A stretch of DNA of 64,000 nt. Source: Scilla litardierei (Eukaryota; Streptophyta; Magnoliopsida; Asparagales; Asparagaceae). A model generated the notes under the pieces. It worked only from the letters and a program-made list of their open reading frames with translations. It did no database searches and was not told the origin of the DNA. Position numbers and translations under genes: made by a program. Each line of letters starts with the position of its first letter. Position 1 is the first letter of the stretch. Of the stretch, positions 9,027-20,702 are shown in pieces. The stretch covers positions 603,455,659 through 603,519,658 of the forward strand of contig CM061142.1 of NCBI GenBank assembly GCA_030789695.1, given 5' to 3'.

Positions 9027-10761
9027 CTGAAATGGCGAGTGTGTCGTCCTCTCGAAGCGTCTCATCCAAGCGTCTCGTCCGCAGAAGTCCGTCTGAAATA
9101 TCGCCACGGCGACGATGTCAGGTCTCAAATTCATCAAATCCTATTAGGTTTCGTTTCTAGGTTTTCGGGACTATCCTATTTGTCAAAAGTCACTTTTTGA
9201 TGTTTCAGCCTAATCGATGATCTATCCTATGTGCACAGTCAACAAAGTCCGTTCGTCGATTTTCTATGTTCGTACAACGTTTTACAGGAGCTGGAAAGTA
9301 AATTTAGTTCAAGTTGACGGTTTTTAGTTTAGGGTTCAGTCAGCTATTGTGGGGGTTTCTACGAGTTTCGGGGAACCAACCTGAACCGGAGTTTGTCGAA
9401 GATAGGAAGTCGGGTCTGATCGGAGAATTCCTCAGCTTCAGATCTGGTCCTCGTACGATTCTCCAAAAGTCGAAACTCGCGACGAAGGCCTACGATGTGT
9501 CGCAACGTCGTAGACGGCAAATCCGCGAAGTAGCACGTCCAAGTGGGGCCCACAGCAGTGCTAGGGGTCCAAGGGGGGCCCACAACACCTCAGGAGAACT
9601 TGGGGGGCCCACCACAGAAGTTGGTGTGGGAGAAACCAACTTGCGACGAAGTTTTGTCGGTCGAGCTTGGTCGGTGCGGTGGTTCCTCTCGGTCAGACCG
9701 AGAGGGGCTCTCGGTCGTGCGAGTTGCGATGCGGCGAGGTCGGGCACAGCGTCGGTGCGAGGGGAATCGTCGGTCAGACCGACAGATCCCGTCGGTCGGG
9801 CGCTGCAGGTGCAGGCGAAGCGGCGCTTGGGGAAAGCAGGGCGGCCTCTCGGTCAGACCGACAAGGCGGGTCGGTCAGGAGCTAGGGCGATGCGGAGCGC
9901 TGCAGCGTGCGGGCGAAGCGGCGGTGCGAGGAAAGTCTCTCGGTCAGAACGAGGGACGGCCTCGGTCGAAGCGGGGTGACAGCGGGGTGTGATGCAGCGG
10001 TGCGCTGCAAGCGGCGATGCGGGGGCTGCTCCGGTCGTGCGCTAGGATTTGCGGGGGTGAGCTCCGGTCGTGCACTGGGCGATCGTCGCAACGTTGCGAC
10101 GAAGCTTTGGGAGAGGAAACGACGGCTAGGGTTTTGTGCAATGACGAAATAACTTAGCCTAGGGCTAATATAAATAGGTTAGAGCTAGGGTTAGGGTTAG
10201 GGTTTAGAAAAACGTAATTAAATAATAAAAAATAATTATTTTAGTTTAAAATTACTCTCCTCTCCCTCACGCAAAATGGGTGCGGCCAAAAATTCTAAAA
10301 TTTGGCCTAAAAATTCTCCAATACGTTATTATAATATAGTAATTTTATTGTAATTAAAACTCTTATAAAAATAGGTTTTAAAATTATTTAAAACTTTCAA
10401 AAAAATGGAAAATAGGTCAAATTAAGTTCAAAAATTGTAAAATAATTATGGGGTGTTCGGGACGACTAAAGAAAGAGAGTGGAGAAGACGGATCTAAATT
10501 TCGACGTCGAGAGACGAAACTAAAATTCGAAACGTCTCGCGTCAAAACAGAAAGTCGCGACGTCACGTCAAATAAGTTAGTATCACGGAAGAACGACTCG
10601 AGATATGTCGTTCCAAAGTCATTCCGCAATCTAATACTTTCAGAGACGATCACGACGACATATCACACAAAAACGTTCAAAAACAATTAAAGTCTAAAAT
10701 AATCACGTGCACGATCAAACGCACGTGCACGAAGAAGGTACGATAGAAACATGCCGTTACA

Positions 10762-11624
10762 TTCTACCCACCTTAGAAATGATTCCGCCCTCGGAATCAC
10801 TCACACTAGTAATAATATTACCCATATAACCTTATACCCGCAACTATCATATCTACTCATAAAGATTTCTAATCCTGTAACTTCGAACAACGTTCCTCAA
10901 TAATCCCTCATAATCCATCTTTTCACTGGGCAAAGCCACGACTAAACTCACCTCCTAATAATATAGTGGTTTTCAAAGAAATCAAGCCAGAGCTAAAACT
11001 TAATAAGGAAAGTCGAAAATAATTTTAGAGGATGTAGAATTGGTCAAGGAAGGGATTCGAAGGGTCGATGATAATCGTCAGGAAACGATTACGAGAATCG
11101 AGAGAAAGGAAAAAATGATCGCGTGAAGAGTACGTGTAAGATATGAATCGTGAAGAGCTACGATGGGACTCTATGGTCGATAGCACAAAATTTACAAGGA
11201 TCAGAGGGATGCTAGAGGACAAGGGTCCTATTTATCGGGTCGTCTAAGATCATGAGAGCTCGGCACTAAGATTTCCTAATGAGCTAGACTAAAATCAGGA
11301 TCTAAGGGGAAAATTTCCTAAGAGAATCAAGGTTACGTTCTGCTAGGTCCGAAGTCGATGGAGCTGGGTGAGCGACTAGACTTAAAGAAGGACTCTAGAT
11401 ATCTAATACGATCAGAATCAAAGTGAGGGCTACTAAGGTATTCTGGAATAAGGATGACTAAATCTTAACTAAGGCGCCTGACTATCAACCTAGGTATCTA
11501 TCTAAGTCTTCCTACCATCTAAGACAAAGGAACCTAATTCAGACTCGTACGTGGATATTAAATGAATGCAGTACTCTTATTGTTCCGAACTTTTGCATGA
11601 CCTGCATGGGCCACCACTAAAACC
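10762..11624 (-). other. E4 internal region, non-coding
   Basis: 863 bp with no recognisable gene. The left end is the polypurine-like tract and the right end carries the primer-site motif. Parts resemble the E7 internal region (55380-55860), for example the CTAACTATCAA and GTCTTC stretches, so E4 and E7 are related families. Otherwise I see nothing in it. Confidence 0.75.
11599..11616 (-). other. E4 primer-site motif
   Basis: The reverse complement of TGGTGGCCCATGCAGGTC, separated from the right LTR by 8 nt, exactly as in E3. Confidence 0.6.
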
Positions 11625-14600
11625 TGTCACGCCCCGCTTCCCAAAATGGATGGAAGCGAAACGTGACGAGGCCCGCTTAGGCCGGAGCTTTAGAAGCTCG
11701 GACCCAATAAGCGTCTGTAGGGGGTACCATTTTAAAAGTTTCAGGTTCTTGCATTTATAAAGTTTAGGAACAACAAAAGTACAGAAAGGAAATGGCATTC
11801 ATTTATATGGAGAAATAATATCCAACTGGTACAAAGTCTAAAAGAAGCCTAAGCATGGCAACAAAAGTTTAAAGACAAACCGAAAAGTAGCAACCTCTGA
11901 AAGTGACGACTAAAAATGACCGCTAGGTCTGGTCCTCGTCAGGTACGTACTCTGGTGACGACGTCCTCGGCTCCACGTACTCCAGCGAGTCTGCCTCGTC
12001 CACGATCTCTGGCTGAACACCTGACGTACAGCACCAAAAGAAGGAACTGTACGTCAGGTCAGGTCTACAAAAAGGGTTAGACCAAACTGCAAGTGTACTG
12101 AACTATTAGACAACGTTTTACTGGTTGATTAGCATGCTGAGGTTACAACAAGGTAGCAAAAGAAGTACGTAGCAGGAAAGTAAAGCGTAGCAGGCAGTAG
12201 CCGTAGCGTGTGCTACCGACTACGGGACTAACCTAAAGGTGTCAGGACAAGACGAAGACAGACAAGACAGGTAGGACACGACACGACACGACACGACACG
12301 ACACGACACGACACGAAGGGTTCACGCCTTATGGGTTGAGGGGGATCGGACCCTCTCCCCGTGCACACGCTCAACCCTACCCCAAACCCCAGAACTCAGG
12401 ACATGAAGCACGGAGATCACTTTCGCAAGGAAAGCACCTGAAACACCCGTAGGCTTTTTGTATCACGGAGATCACTTCCGCTCGGGAAGCATCTGAAACG
12501 CCCGTAGGCTTTTTGTATCACGGAGATCACTTCCGCTCGGGAAGCATCTGAAACGCCCGAAGGCTTTTTGTAACACGGAGATCACTCCCGCAAGGAGAGC
12601 ATCTGAAACGCCCGAAGGCTTTTTGTAACACGGAGATCACTCCCGCAAGGAGAGCATCTGAAACGCCCGAAGGCTTTTTGTAACACAGCGACAAGACACG
12701 ACCAGTGTGTATAACAGTGACAAGACACGACCAGTGTACGGGAGAGTTATTCTAGGGTGTCCACACGCACGCACATACAAGACAATCCTAAAGTGTCACA
12801 AGTTGTTGTTCGTCAGACTTAGACTTCGTCGTCAAGTCTAAGTTGTCAGGGTGACCCAGTCGCTATCATTTCACGTCCGGAATCTAAACACTCACAGTCT
12901 AACAGTTCTAGCAATCTAAGAACAAAGCACGGTCAAAAACGCAAGTGGGTACACTTGCCTGAAATGGCGAGTGTGTCGTCCTCTCGAAGCGTCTCGTCCA
13001 AGCGTCTCGTCCGCAGAAGTCCGTCTGAAATATCGCCACGGCGACGATGTCAGGTCTCAAATTCATCAAATCCTATTAGGTTTCGTTTCTAGGTTTTCGG
13101 GACTATCCTATTTTTCAAAAGTCACTTTTTGATGTTTCAGCCTAATCGACGATCTATCCTATGTGCACAGTCAACAAAGTCCGTTCGTCGATTTTCTATG
13201 TTCGTACAACGTTTTACAGGAGCTGGAAAGTAAATTTAGTTCAAGTTGACGGTTTTTAGTTTAGGGTTCAGTCAGCTATTGTGGGGGTTTCTACGAGTTT
13301 CGGGGAACCAACCTGAACCGGAGTTTGTCGAAGATAGGAAGTCGGGTCTGATCGGAGAATTCCTCAGCTTCAGATCTGGTCCTCGTACGATTCTCCAAAA
13401 GTCGAAACTCACGACGAAGGCCTACGACGTGTCGCAACGTCGTAGACGGCAAATCCGCGAAGTAGCACGTCCAAGTGGGGCCCACAGCAGTGCTAGGGGT
13501 CCAAGGGGGGCCCACAACACCTCAGGAGAACTTGGGGGGGCCCACCACAGAAGTTGGTGTGGGAGAAACCAACTTGCGACGAAGTTCTGTCGGTCGGGCT
13601 TGGTCGGTGCGGTGGTTCCTCTCGGTCAGACCGAGAGGGGCTCTCGGTCGTGCGAGTTGCGATGCGGCGAGGTCGGGCACATCGTCGGTGCGAGGGGAAT
13701 CGTCGGTCAGACCGACAGATCCCGTCGGTCGGGCGCTGCGGGTGCGGACGAAGCGGCGCTTGGGGAAAGCGGGGCGGCCTCTCGGTCAGACCGACAAGGC
13801 GGGTCGGTCAGGAGCTAGGGCGATGCGGAGCGCTGCAGCGTGCGGGCGAAGCGGCGGTGCGAGGAAAGTCTCTCGGTCAGAACGAGGGACGGCCTCGGTC
13901 GGAGCGGGGCGACAGCGGGGTGCGATGCAGCAGTGCACTGCAAGCGGCGATGCGGGGGCTGCTCCGGTCGTGCGCTAGGATTTGCGGGGGTGAGCTCCGG
14001 TCGTGCACTGGGCGATCGTCGCAACGTTGCGACGAAGCTTTGGGAGAGGAAACGGTGGCTAGGGTTTTGTGTAATGACGAAATAACTTAGCCTAGGGCTA
14101 ATATAAATAGGTTAGAGCTAGGGTTAGGGTTAGGGTTTAGAAAAACGTAATTAAATAATTAAAAATAATTATTTAAGTTTAAAATTACTCTCCTCTCCCT
14201 CACGTAAAATGGGTGCGGCCAAAAATTCTAAAATTTGGCCTACAAATTCTCCAATACGTTATTATAATATAGTAATTTTATTGTAATTAAAACTCTTATA
14301 AAAATAGGTTTTAAAATTATTTAAAACTTTCAAAAAAATGGAAAATAGGTCAAATTAAGTTCAAAAATTGTAAAATAATTATGGGGTGTTTGGGACGACT
14401 AAAGAAAGAGAGTGGAGAAGACGGATCTAAATTTCGACGTCGAGAGACGAAACTAAAATTCGAAACGTCTCGCGTCAAAACAGAAAGTCGCGACGTCACG
14501 TCAAATAAGTTAGTATCGCGGAAGAACGACTCAAGATATGTCGTTCCAAAGTCGTTCCGCAATCTAATACTTTCAGAGATGATCACGACGACATATCACA

Positions 14601-14694
14601 CAAAAACGTTCAAAAACAATTAAAGTCTAAAATAATCGCGTGCACGATCAAACGCACGTGCATGAAGAAGGTACGATAGAAACAGGCCGTTACA
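11625..14694 (-). mobile_element. E4 5' LTR (right copy)
   Basis: 3070 bp, closely matching the left copy. The microsatellite and minisatellite are repeated here (12277-12315 and 12409-12683). The sequence ends GGCCGTTACA and is followed by the GTGGA duplication. Confidence 0.93.
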
Positions 14695-14728
14695 GTGGAG
14701 AACGGAGCGGTGGATGAGGTTATCACAG

Positions 14729-14840
14729 GTAATCCTCAATCTAGCTGTTGCTTTCATAGTTAGTTGATTGTTAGATTATGTTGTTTGCTTAAACATGATT
14801 GTTTGCTAGACTAGGGCTTGATTGTTAAATTGCTTGTTAG
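14729..14840 (+). other. Putative intron between E3 gag and protease
   Basis: The donor is ATCACAG|GTAATC and the acceptor TTGTTAG|GTGTG, giving 112 bp. The sequence before it reads DEVIT and the sequence after it reads VILVC then [11 protein letters not shown], which is the usual run-in to a gypsy protease. The 112-bp T-rich stretch has no counterpart in typical Tekay elements and is not a multiple of three. E4's insertion point is 31 bp upstream. RNA evidence would be needed to prove splicing. Confidence 0.65.
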
Positions 14841-16027
14841 GTGTGATTTTGGTGTGCACATTTCCTGCACGAGTCCTCTTTGACTCTGGTGCATCGATGT
14901 GCATTATTTCTCGGAGCTTCGTGGAGAAGCATTCCTTGTCGACGTCCCCTCTTCCCAAGAGTTGGAATATCGTTACAGGGAATGGCGTGGTCTCGGTGCA
15001 TCTTGGTTGCGATTCTTGCTCGTTGGTGGTTTGTGGACATGAGCTTTACGCTAATTTCATTGTCCACGACATCATCAACTATGATGCGGTCCTTGGGATG
15101 GATTGGCTTGCGAGCTTCTATGCTACGATCGACTCTCGGAAGAAGAAGGTGGTGTTCGAGATTCCCGGACACCCAGTATTTGAGTTCTGCCGGGATAGTA
15201 GCTCGCTTGGTCCTGTCAGATTTCGGGCCAGTCCGGTGGAGGTTGTGGCTATGCAGATGGAGCTGGAGAGGCCAGCAGTTGTGCGGGATTTTGATGACGT
15301 CTTCCCCGAGGAGATGTCTGGTTTGCCACCTGATCGAGCTCTAGAATTTTCTATTGATCTTGTTCCGAGAGCGCAGCCAATTTCGAAGGCGCCGTATCGT
15401 ATGGCACCCGCTGAGTTGGAGGAATTGCGGAAGCAGCTGGATGAGCTTTTGGGGAAGGGTTATATCAACCCTAGTGTGTCTCCGTGGGGAGCACCGGTCT
15501 TGCTGGTAAAGAAGAAGGATGGTTCGCGTCGCATGTGCGTGGACTATCGGGAGTTGAATGCGGTAACCATTAAGAATAAATACACGTTGCCTCACATCCA
15601 TGATATTTTTGATCAGCTTGGAGGTTCGAGGGTGTTTTCGAAGTTGGATCTGAGGAGTGGTTACCATCAGTTGAAGGTGAAGAAGGGAGATGTTCCGAAG
15701 ACAGCGTTCAGTACGAAGTATGGACACTACGAGTTTGTGGTTATGCCTTTCGGTGTAACCAATGCACCCGTAGTTTTCATGAATCTGATGAATCTGATTT
15801 TCTACGACTTTTTAGATAAGTTTGTCGTTATCTTTATTGACGATATTCTGATCTATTCGAAGTCGGAGGAAGAGCATGCCTCGCACTTGAGGACGGTGTT
15901 GGAGATTTTGAGGAAGCATCGGTTGTATGCTAAGTTTTCGAAGTGCGAGTTTTGGCTGGATAGAGTTGCTTTTCTGGGGCATGTGGTGACGGAGGGATGG
16001 TATTTCAGTGGATCCCGAGAAGATTAG
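14841..16027 (+). pseudogene. pol: E3 protease and reverse transcriptase (frameshifted)
   Basis: The aspartic protease has its active site in RVLFDSGAS (near 14868-14894) and a second conserved region VLGMDWL (about 15090). The reverse transcriptase follows, with [31 protein letters not shown] and the catalytic FIDDILIYS (near 15834-15860). The frame then runs out of register around 15991-16000, just after FLGHVV, where a few extra bases (four by my reading) move the rest into another frame. The connection and RNase H continue in the frame starting near 16008. A cryptic start at 14822 lies inside the proposed intron. Confidence 0.9.
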
Positions 16028-17261
16028 GGCCATTAGGGAGTGGCCTGTTCCGTCGTCTGTGTCTGAGGTTCGGAGTTTCCTTGGTTTGGCGGGATATTAT
16101 CAGCGATTCATTAAGGAATTTTCCCGTATTGCTGAGCCGATGACCAGATTGACTCGGAAGGATGTACCATTTGTTTGGTCGGGTGATTGTGAGAATGCTT
16201 TTGGCGCTCTGAGGGAGAGATTGACGGCTGCCCCTATTCTTGTTGTGCCTGATCGCAGTGGAGGATTTGAGGTCTTTTGCGATGCTTCTGGCAAGGGTCT
16301 CGGTTGTGTGTTGCATCAGCACGGGCATGTTGTGGCTTATGCGTCTCGTCAGCTCAAGGTTCATGAGAAGAATTACCCGACACATGATTTGGAGTTGGCT
16401 GCTGTTGTGTTTGCGCTCAAGATTTGGAGGCACTTCCTGCCGTGTGAGAAAGTGAAGATCTTCACCGATCACAAAAGCTTGAAGTATATTTTTACTCAGA
16501 AGGAGCTCAACATGCGACAGCGTCGATGGTTGGAGCTCATGGCGGATTATGAGATTGATTTGCAAAATCACCCTGGCAAGGTGAATGTGGTTCCTGATGC
16601 GCTGAGTAGGCTTCCAGCGGTGATGTTGTTGACCTCGCAGTGGAGATTGCAGCAGAATTTTTGCGAGTCGGGAGTTGAGATTGTTCTTCCTGGGGAGGTT
16701 TCTTCGTTGATGTGTATGCATATGCAGTCGACGATCGTGGATCGGATTAAGGCTGGCCAGATTGGAGACCCGAAGTTGGTTAAGATTCGGGAGCAGGTGG
16801 AAGCCGGTCTGCGGACTGACTTTTTGATTCATGAGGATGGCTCGCTGAGGTTTGGAGCCAGGTTGTGTGTGCCAGCTGGGGATATTAGAGAGGAGTTGAT
16901 GGTGGAGGCACACAGTTCGCCGTATTCTGTGCATCCTGGTGGCACCAAGATGTACCAGGATCTACGTCTGAACTATTGGTGGCATGGCATGAAGAGGAGT
17001 GTGGCTCGGAGTGTAGCCAAGTGTTTGGTTTGCCAGCAAGTGAAGGCGGAGCATCAGCGTACGGCCGGGTTTCTACAACCGATTCCGATTTCGGAGTGGA
17101 AATGGCAACACATCACTATGGATTTCGTGACTGGACTACCTCGGAGTCCGAAGCAGAATGACACGATTTGGGTGATCGTAGATCGATTGACCAAATCCGC
17201 GCACTTTATTCCGTTCCGAGTGGGACAGTCCACTGAGGCGCTAGCGAGGAGATACATGGAG
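16008..17261 (+). CDS. pol: E3 RNase H and integrase, first part
   Basis: This continues pol in a new frame. It has the RT connection ([16 protein letters not shown]), RNase H with [33 protein letters not shown] and PDALSRL (about 16270-16610), then the integrase HHCC zinc domain ([11 protein letters not shown] through [12 protein letters not shown], about 16912-17055). The integrase core starts with the first catalytic Asp in MDFVTGLP (about 17118) and [12 protein letters not shown]. It stops being readable at 17262, where a GT donor begins a short intron-like sequence. Confidence 0.9.
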
Positions 17262-17332
17262 GTAAATTCTTTTACTCTCCGTTTTTATTTCCTTTTCCTA
17301 GTTTAGATAGTGATGTAACGTGAATCGTGCAG
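17262..17332 (+). other. Putative 71-bp intron inside E3 integrase
   Basis: The donor is ATGGAG|GTAAAT and the acceptor ATCGTGCAG|GAG, with a T-rich interior. Before it the integrase reads LARRYMEE-type sequence and after it [16 protein letters not shown], which are adjacent in related chromoviruses. The 71 bp are not a multiple of three and contain stops, so integrase would be broken without removal. The alternative is a chance insertion that resembles an intron. Confidence 0.7.
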
Positions 17333-18058
17333 GAGGTCGTGCGACTTCACGGAGTCCCTGTGAGTATCGTGTCGGACAGAGACACGAGGTTCACATCTCA
17401 GTTCTGGCAGAGTTTACAGAAGAGTTTGGGTACGCGTCTGAGTTTCAGCACGGCGTACCATCCGCAGACGGATGGCCAGTCCGAGAGGGCGTGCATGTTG
17501 GATTTCAAGGGTTCGTGGGAGGACCATCTACGTCTGGTGGAGTTTTCTTACAACAACAGCTTCCAGGCGAGTATTGGCATGGTGCCTTTCACCGCATTGT
17601 ATGGGAGGAAATGTCGATCGCCATTGAGTTGGGATGACGTTGGTGATCGGGAGCTGTTGGGACCTGAGATGATTGTGGAGGCTGTGGATGTTGTCAGGAG
17701 CATTCGAGAGAGGTTGAGGATTGCTCAGGACCGTTATAAGCATTGGGCGGATGCTAAACATCGTCCTTTAGAGTTTCAGCCGGGCGACCATGTGTTCTTG
17801 AATATTTCCCCAAATCGTGGTGTGATTCGCTTTGGGAAGCGAGGGAAGTTGAGCCCGCGATACATTGGACCGTTTGACATTCTAGAGAGGGTTGGCGAGG
17901 TAGCTTACCGCTTAGCCTTGCCACCATCTTTGGAAGGAGTTCACAATGTTTTCCATGTGTCACAGCTTCGTCGATACATTAGCGATCCGTCTCATGCTAT
18001 GGATTTCTCGGAGATTACCGTTCGCCCCGATATGACGTATGACCAGCAGCCAGTGTAG
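17333..18058 (+). pseudogene. pol: E3 integrase, second part
   Basis: The second catalytic Asp is in IVSDRDTRF and the Glu in [10 protein letters not shown] (about 17470-17487), followed by [23 protein letters not shown] and the [11 protein letters not shown]-terminal (GPY/F) module. Directly after QSER the frame jumps to ACMLDFKG. About ten residues usually found there in Tekay elements are missing in frame, so the helix after the catalytic Glu is shortened. A TAG at 18056-18058 ends the frame before the chromodomain-like tail. Confidence 0.88.
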
Positions 18059-18205
18059 ATTCTGGACAGGCGTCAGAAGTCACTTCGGAACAAGGTTGTC
18101 AATCTTGTGAGGGTGATGTGGCGACACGGCTCGCCTGGAGAGTCTACTTGGGACAATGAGGATGAGATGCGAGAGCGTTTCCCACTTTTGTTTCCAGACA
18201 CGTGA
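18059..18205 (+). pseudogene. E3 chromodomain-like C-terminal tail
   Basis: After the TAG the same frame continues for 48 codons to TGA at 18203-18205, with LRNKVVNLVRVMWRHG, STWDNEDEMRERFP and LFPDT. This is the characteristic integrase C-terminal chromodomain of Tekay/Del chromoviruses, thought to guide insertion to particular chromatin. It is separated from integrase only by the stop codon. Confidence 0.85.
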
Positions 18206-18235
18206 GTGTTGGGAAATTCCGAGGACGGAATTTTT

Positions 18236-18251
18236 CATAAGTTGGGGAGGA
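18236..18251 (+). other. E3 polypurine tract
   Basis: AAGTTGGGGAGGA directly precedes the 3' LTR, in the usual place for plus-strand priming. Confidence 0.8.
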
Positions 18252-20702
18252 TGTAACGACTGGTTTTCATGTATCTGGATTTATTATATTATATATATAT
18301 GTTTTGGTGGATTTTCTCCTCATGTGTGGTTTTCGTCTCCGTAGCTTTCGTTTTCGATCGTTTCGTCGTGATTTTCTAGCTTCTTCTTTAGAATCGTCGA
18401 TTTTGGAGTAAGTCGTTCGTGACGGGCTTCATATCGGTCATATCTTACTGTTAGATCAAGCCTAGGAGTCTTAGGAATCGATCCCGGAGCTTCGCGCTCC
18501 ATTTCGGAACTTTTGGTGCACATTAGCCGGTGTAAGAAGGGGCACCGACCGACTAGATGACGATCCAGTCGGTCGGAAAACCTTCTTGAACCGACTAGTG
18601 GGCTTTGTTAATTATTCAGGAGTTACTGTTTATCGTTAGTCGGTCTAAGAACGTTGGTTGACCGACTAGGTTGCAAACTAGTCGGTCAGCAATGCTTCTT
18701 TAACCGACTAACTCATTAACTATTTTTGACACTAGTTACTGTTTACTCTTAGTCGGTCTGAGAACGTTCATCGACCGACTAGATGTCAAACTAGTCAGTC
18801 AGTAGTTGTTCTTTGACCGACTAATTCTTAGTTCAGGTTTTCGACTGGAGCTACTGTTTACACTTAGTCGGTCTGCGTTGGTCAACCGACCGACTAGTTC
18901 TCAAACTAGTCGGTCAACAGTTGTTCCTTGACCGACTAAACAGTACAGGAAACCCTAGTTTTGCCCTAGCCGCCACCAAACTCTATAAATACCCCTCCAA
19001 ACGTTTTCTTCTTCTTCCTCATGACCTAAAACCCTAGTTTCTCCCCCATTGAGCCCCCTACTACCTCAAACCCTCATTCCTTCATCCCAAGCTCAAAATC
19101 CATCATCCAAACCCTCACTTAACACATTCTACCTCTCATCTTCCTCAAAATCTCATCAAATCCCCAAAATCCACATCAAAACCCATTTCTCCAGATTTTT
19201 CCCCATCCTTTCCAGATCTGAACCCAAGGTTCGTCGGAGCGTTTCTTCCGTTGCCGTGCTTGCTCGGCATCATTCTTCCGCTTCCGATACGGTAATAAAT
19301 CGATCTCTTAATGTTTCCATAACCGTTGTGTTTTTGTGAAACCCTAATGAAATGAATGTTGTTTTGATGATTGTTTCCCCATAACAGCGATTTCCTCGTA
19401 GATTAGCGTCCGTGGGACGAACCCTCGTTGATCGTCATCCTCGGTGCTAGGCAAGTGAAACTTGCCACTTAGGGTTTTGGGCCATGTCTTAGGCCATTTG
19501 CTTGTTGTAGGCGTAAAAGAGACTAGGCGACGAAATGATACTCGCCTAGGCGCACATTTAGGACTAGCTTGACAACGAAGCTAGATCCGACATTCATCAT
19601 GTTGCACAACTACCATGCCATGTTTAATTTCAATTACCGGTACGCGAATTAATTGTCATGTCATTGCATTCTTTAAATGTTCCCGTGATTGCGTAGCACA
19701 CGCTACAATACTTGTACTTCCTGGCTTGTGACCAGAAGCGAGCATAATGAGTTGCTAACCCCAACGCTCGATATTGAATCGTGAACTAGGAAAACAAGCT
19801 CCCGTGCGGGGCAACCCTGGCTCAATTACTGGGCTCATGTGCAGGGACCCTGGCTTGTTTACGTGTGGGATGGGGTAAGAGTTAAGCTGTCATTCAACTG
19901 GGAGTCTGCCCGATCAGCAACTGCAGTTGTAAGGCGTAAACTCTGGGTTCTGGGGTAGTGTTAAGCGGCCAATCAGCGTGAATGCCAAACCGTTCAGCTG
20001 TAAAGCGTAAACATCTACAAACAACTTGAAACGTGACTAGTGAAATGATCGAGATTGTTAGTAGCTTGGCTACTCTTGACTTGTCCCGATAATTGTTCTC
20101 TTGTACTTATTGTTTCACCATGTCTTGCTTGTGTACTCATGTTATAACTGGCATGTCATGCATACTATAACTGTTAGGTTGTTAGTTTGCCTTACTTTCA
20201 GTTTCCTTGCCCAAGTCTTTAGACTTGCTGACATGTGCCCCTTTACTCTTTTGGGTGACACATGTTAGACCCTGAGCCTGAGTACATTGTTGAGGACGAG
20301 GTGTTTACTGACGCCGAGCCCGTGCCTGTGTTTGGCGTGGAGTACGTGGGCACTGGGGACCAGTCCTAGTGTCTTCGTTGAGCTTTTCTCTTTTGTTTTA
20401 GACTGCTATTTTGTTATCGGTGCATAGCACCTAAACTTGGCTACGCCTTGTTCTGGGCCTTTAGACTCTTTCTTTTAGCCTGGTGGCTTTTCTGGATGTT
20501 GAACTTAATTCTCATGTTGGACAAATTATGAGATATGAGATTTTATTTCTGTCTCCCCTTGTGTTATTATTGTTGTTCTGTCTGTGGTTACAGGGACCTG
20601 CTTATGTTTTATTGACGCTTATCGGGTGTGGGGCTTCACAGCTCCACTCTCTTGCAGACCTTCTCACGTCTCGTCTCCATTTTAGGGAAGCGGGACGTGA
20701 CA
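18252..20702 (+). mobile_element. E3 3' LTR (2451 bp)
   Basis: Close match to the 5' LTR. It has the repeat block (18523-18940), leader intron (19292-19387), SL1 at 19451-19465, SL2 at 19523-19549, SL3 at 19564-19584 and the acidic ORF at 20262-20369. It lacks about 16 bp near 20444 relative to the 5' copy. Confidence 0.95.

Larger units (their letters stand above)
7698..10761 (-). mobile_element. E4 3' LTR (left copy)
   Basis: On the plus strand it runs from TGTCACGCC to GCCGTTACA. It includes an (ACACG)n microsatellite near 8346-8383, a 55-bp minisatellite, CGGTCAGACCGA-type inverted repeats (about 9655-9950) and a telobox-like run near 10183-10204 (three TTAGGG-type units, antisense to the element). 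The open frames seen here change length between the two LTR copies and are not treated as genes. Confidence 0.93.
7698..14694 (-). mobile_element. E4: non-autonomous gypsy-type element nested in E3
   Basis: The element has two LTRs of 3064 bp (7698-10761) and 3070 bp (11625-14694) and only 863 bp between them. A perfect 5-bp target duplication GTGGA lies at 7693-7697 and 14695-14699. Orientation is minus: the primer-site motif lies next to the right LTR, and a polypurine-like tract (read on minus AAGGTGGGTAGAA) abuts the left LTR. There is no gag or pol. LTR ends (TGTAACGG...GCGTGACA) and leader hairpins resemble E3, so E3-like proteins may have mobilised it. Confidence 0.95.
3986..20702 (+). 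mobile_element. E3: full-length Ty3/gypsy chromovirus (Tekay/Del-like), nested in E2
   Basis: The element is 16,717 bp including a nested 7-kb element. It has two LTRs (2466 and 2451 bp, both TGTAACGACT...GTGACA) and a perfect 5-bp target duplication AGATA (3981-3985 and 20703-20707). Inside are gag, protease, RT, RNase H, integrase and a chromodomain-like tail, in the gypsy order. Removing it restores a continuous E2 LTR. It carries several disabling changes (frame changes near 7650 and 15995, a stop at 18056, a small integrase deletion), so it is not autonomous as it stands. Confidence 0.95.

Noticed and set aside
9314..9979. 221-codon open frame on the plus strand in the E4 left LTR (and related frame 13246-13818)
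   Set aside because: It is antisense to the element, GC-rich, and changes length and frame between the two nearly identical LTR copies. No protein family is recognised.
10183..10204. Interstitial telomere
   Set aside because: There are only three short units and they are repeated in both E4 LTRs, so this is an LTR motif rather than a telomere remnant.
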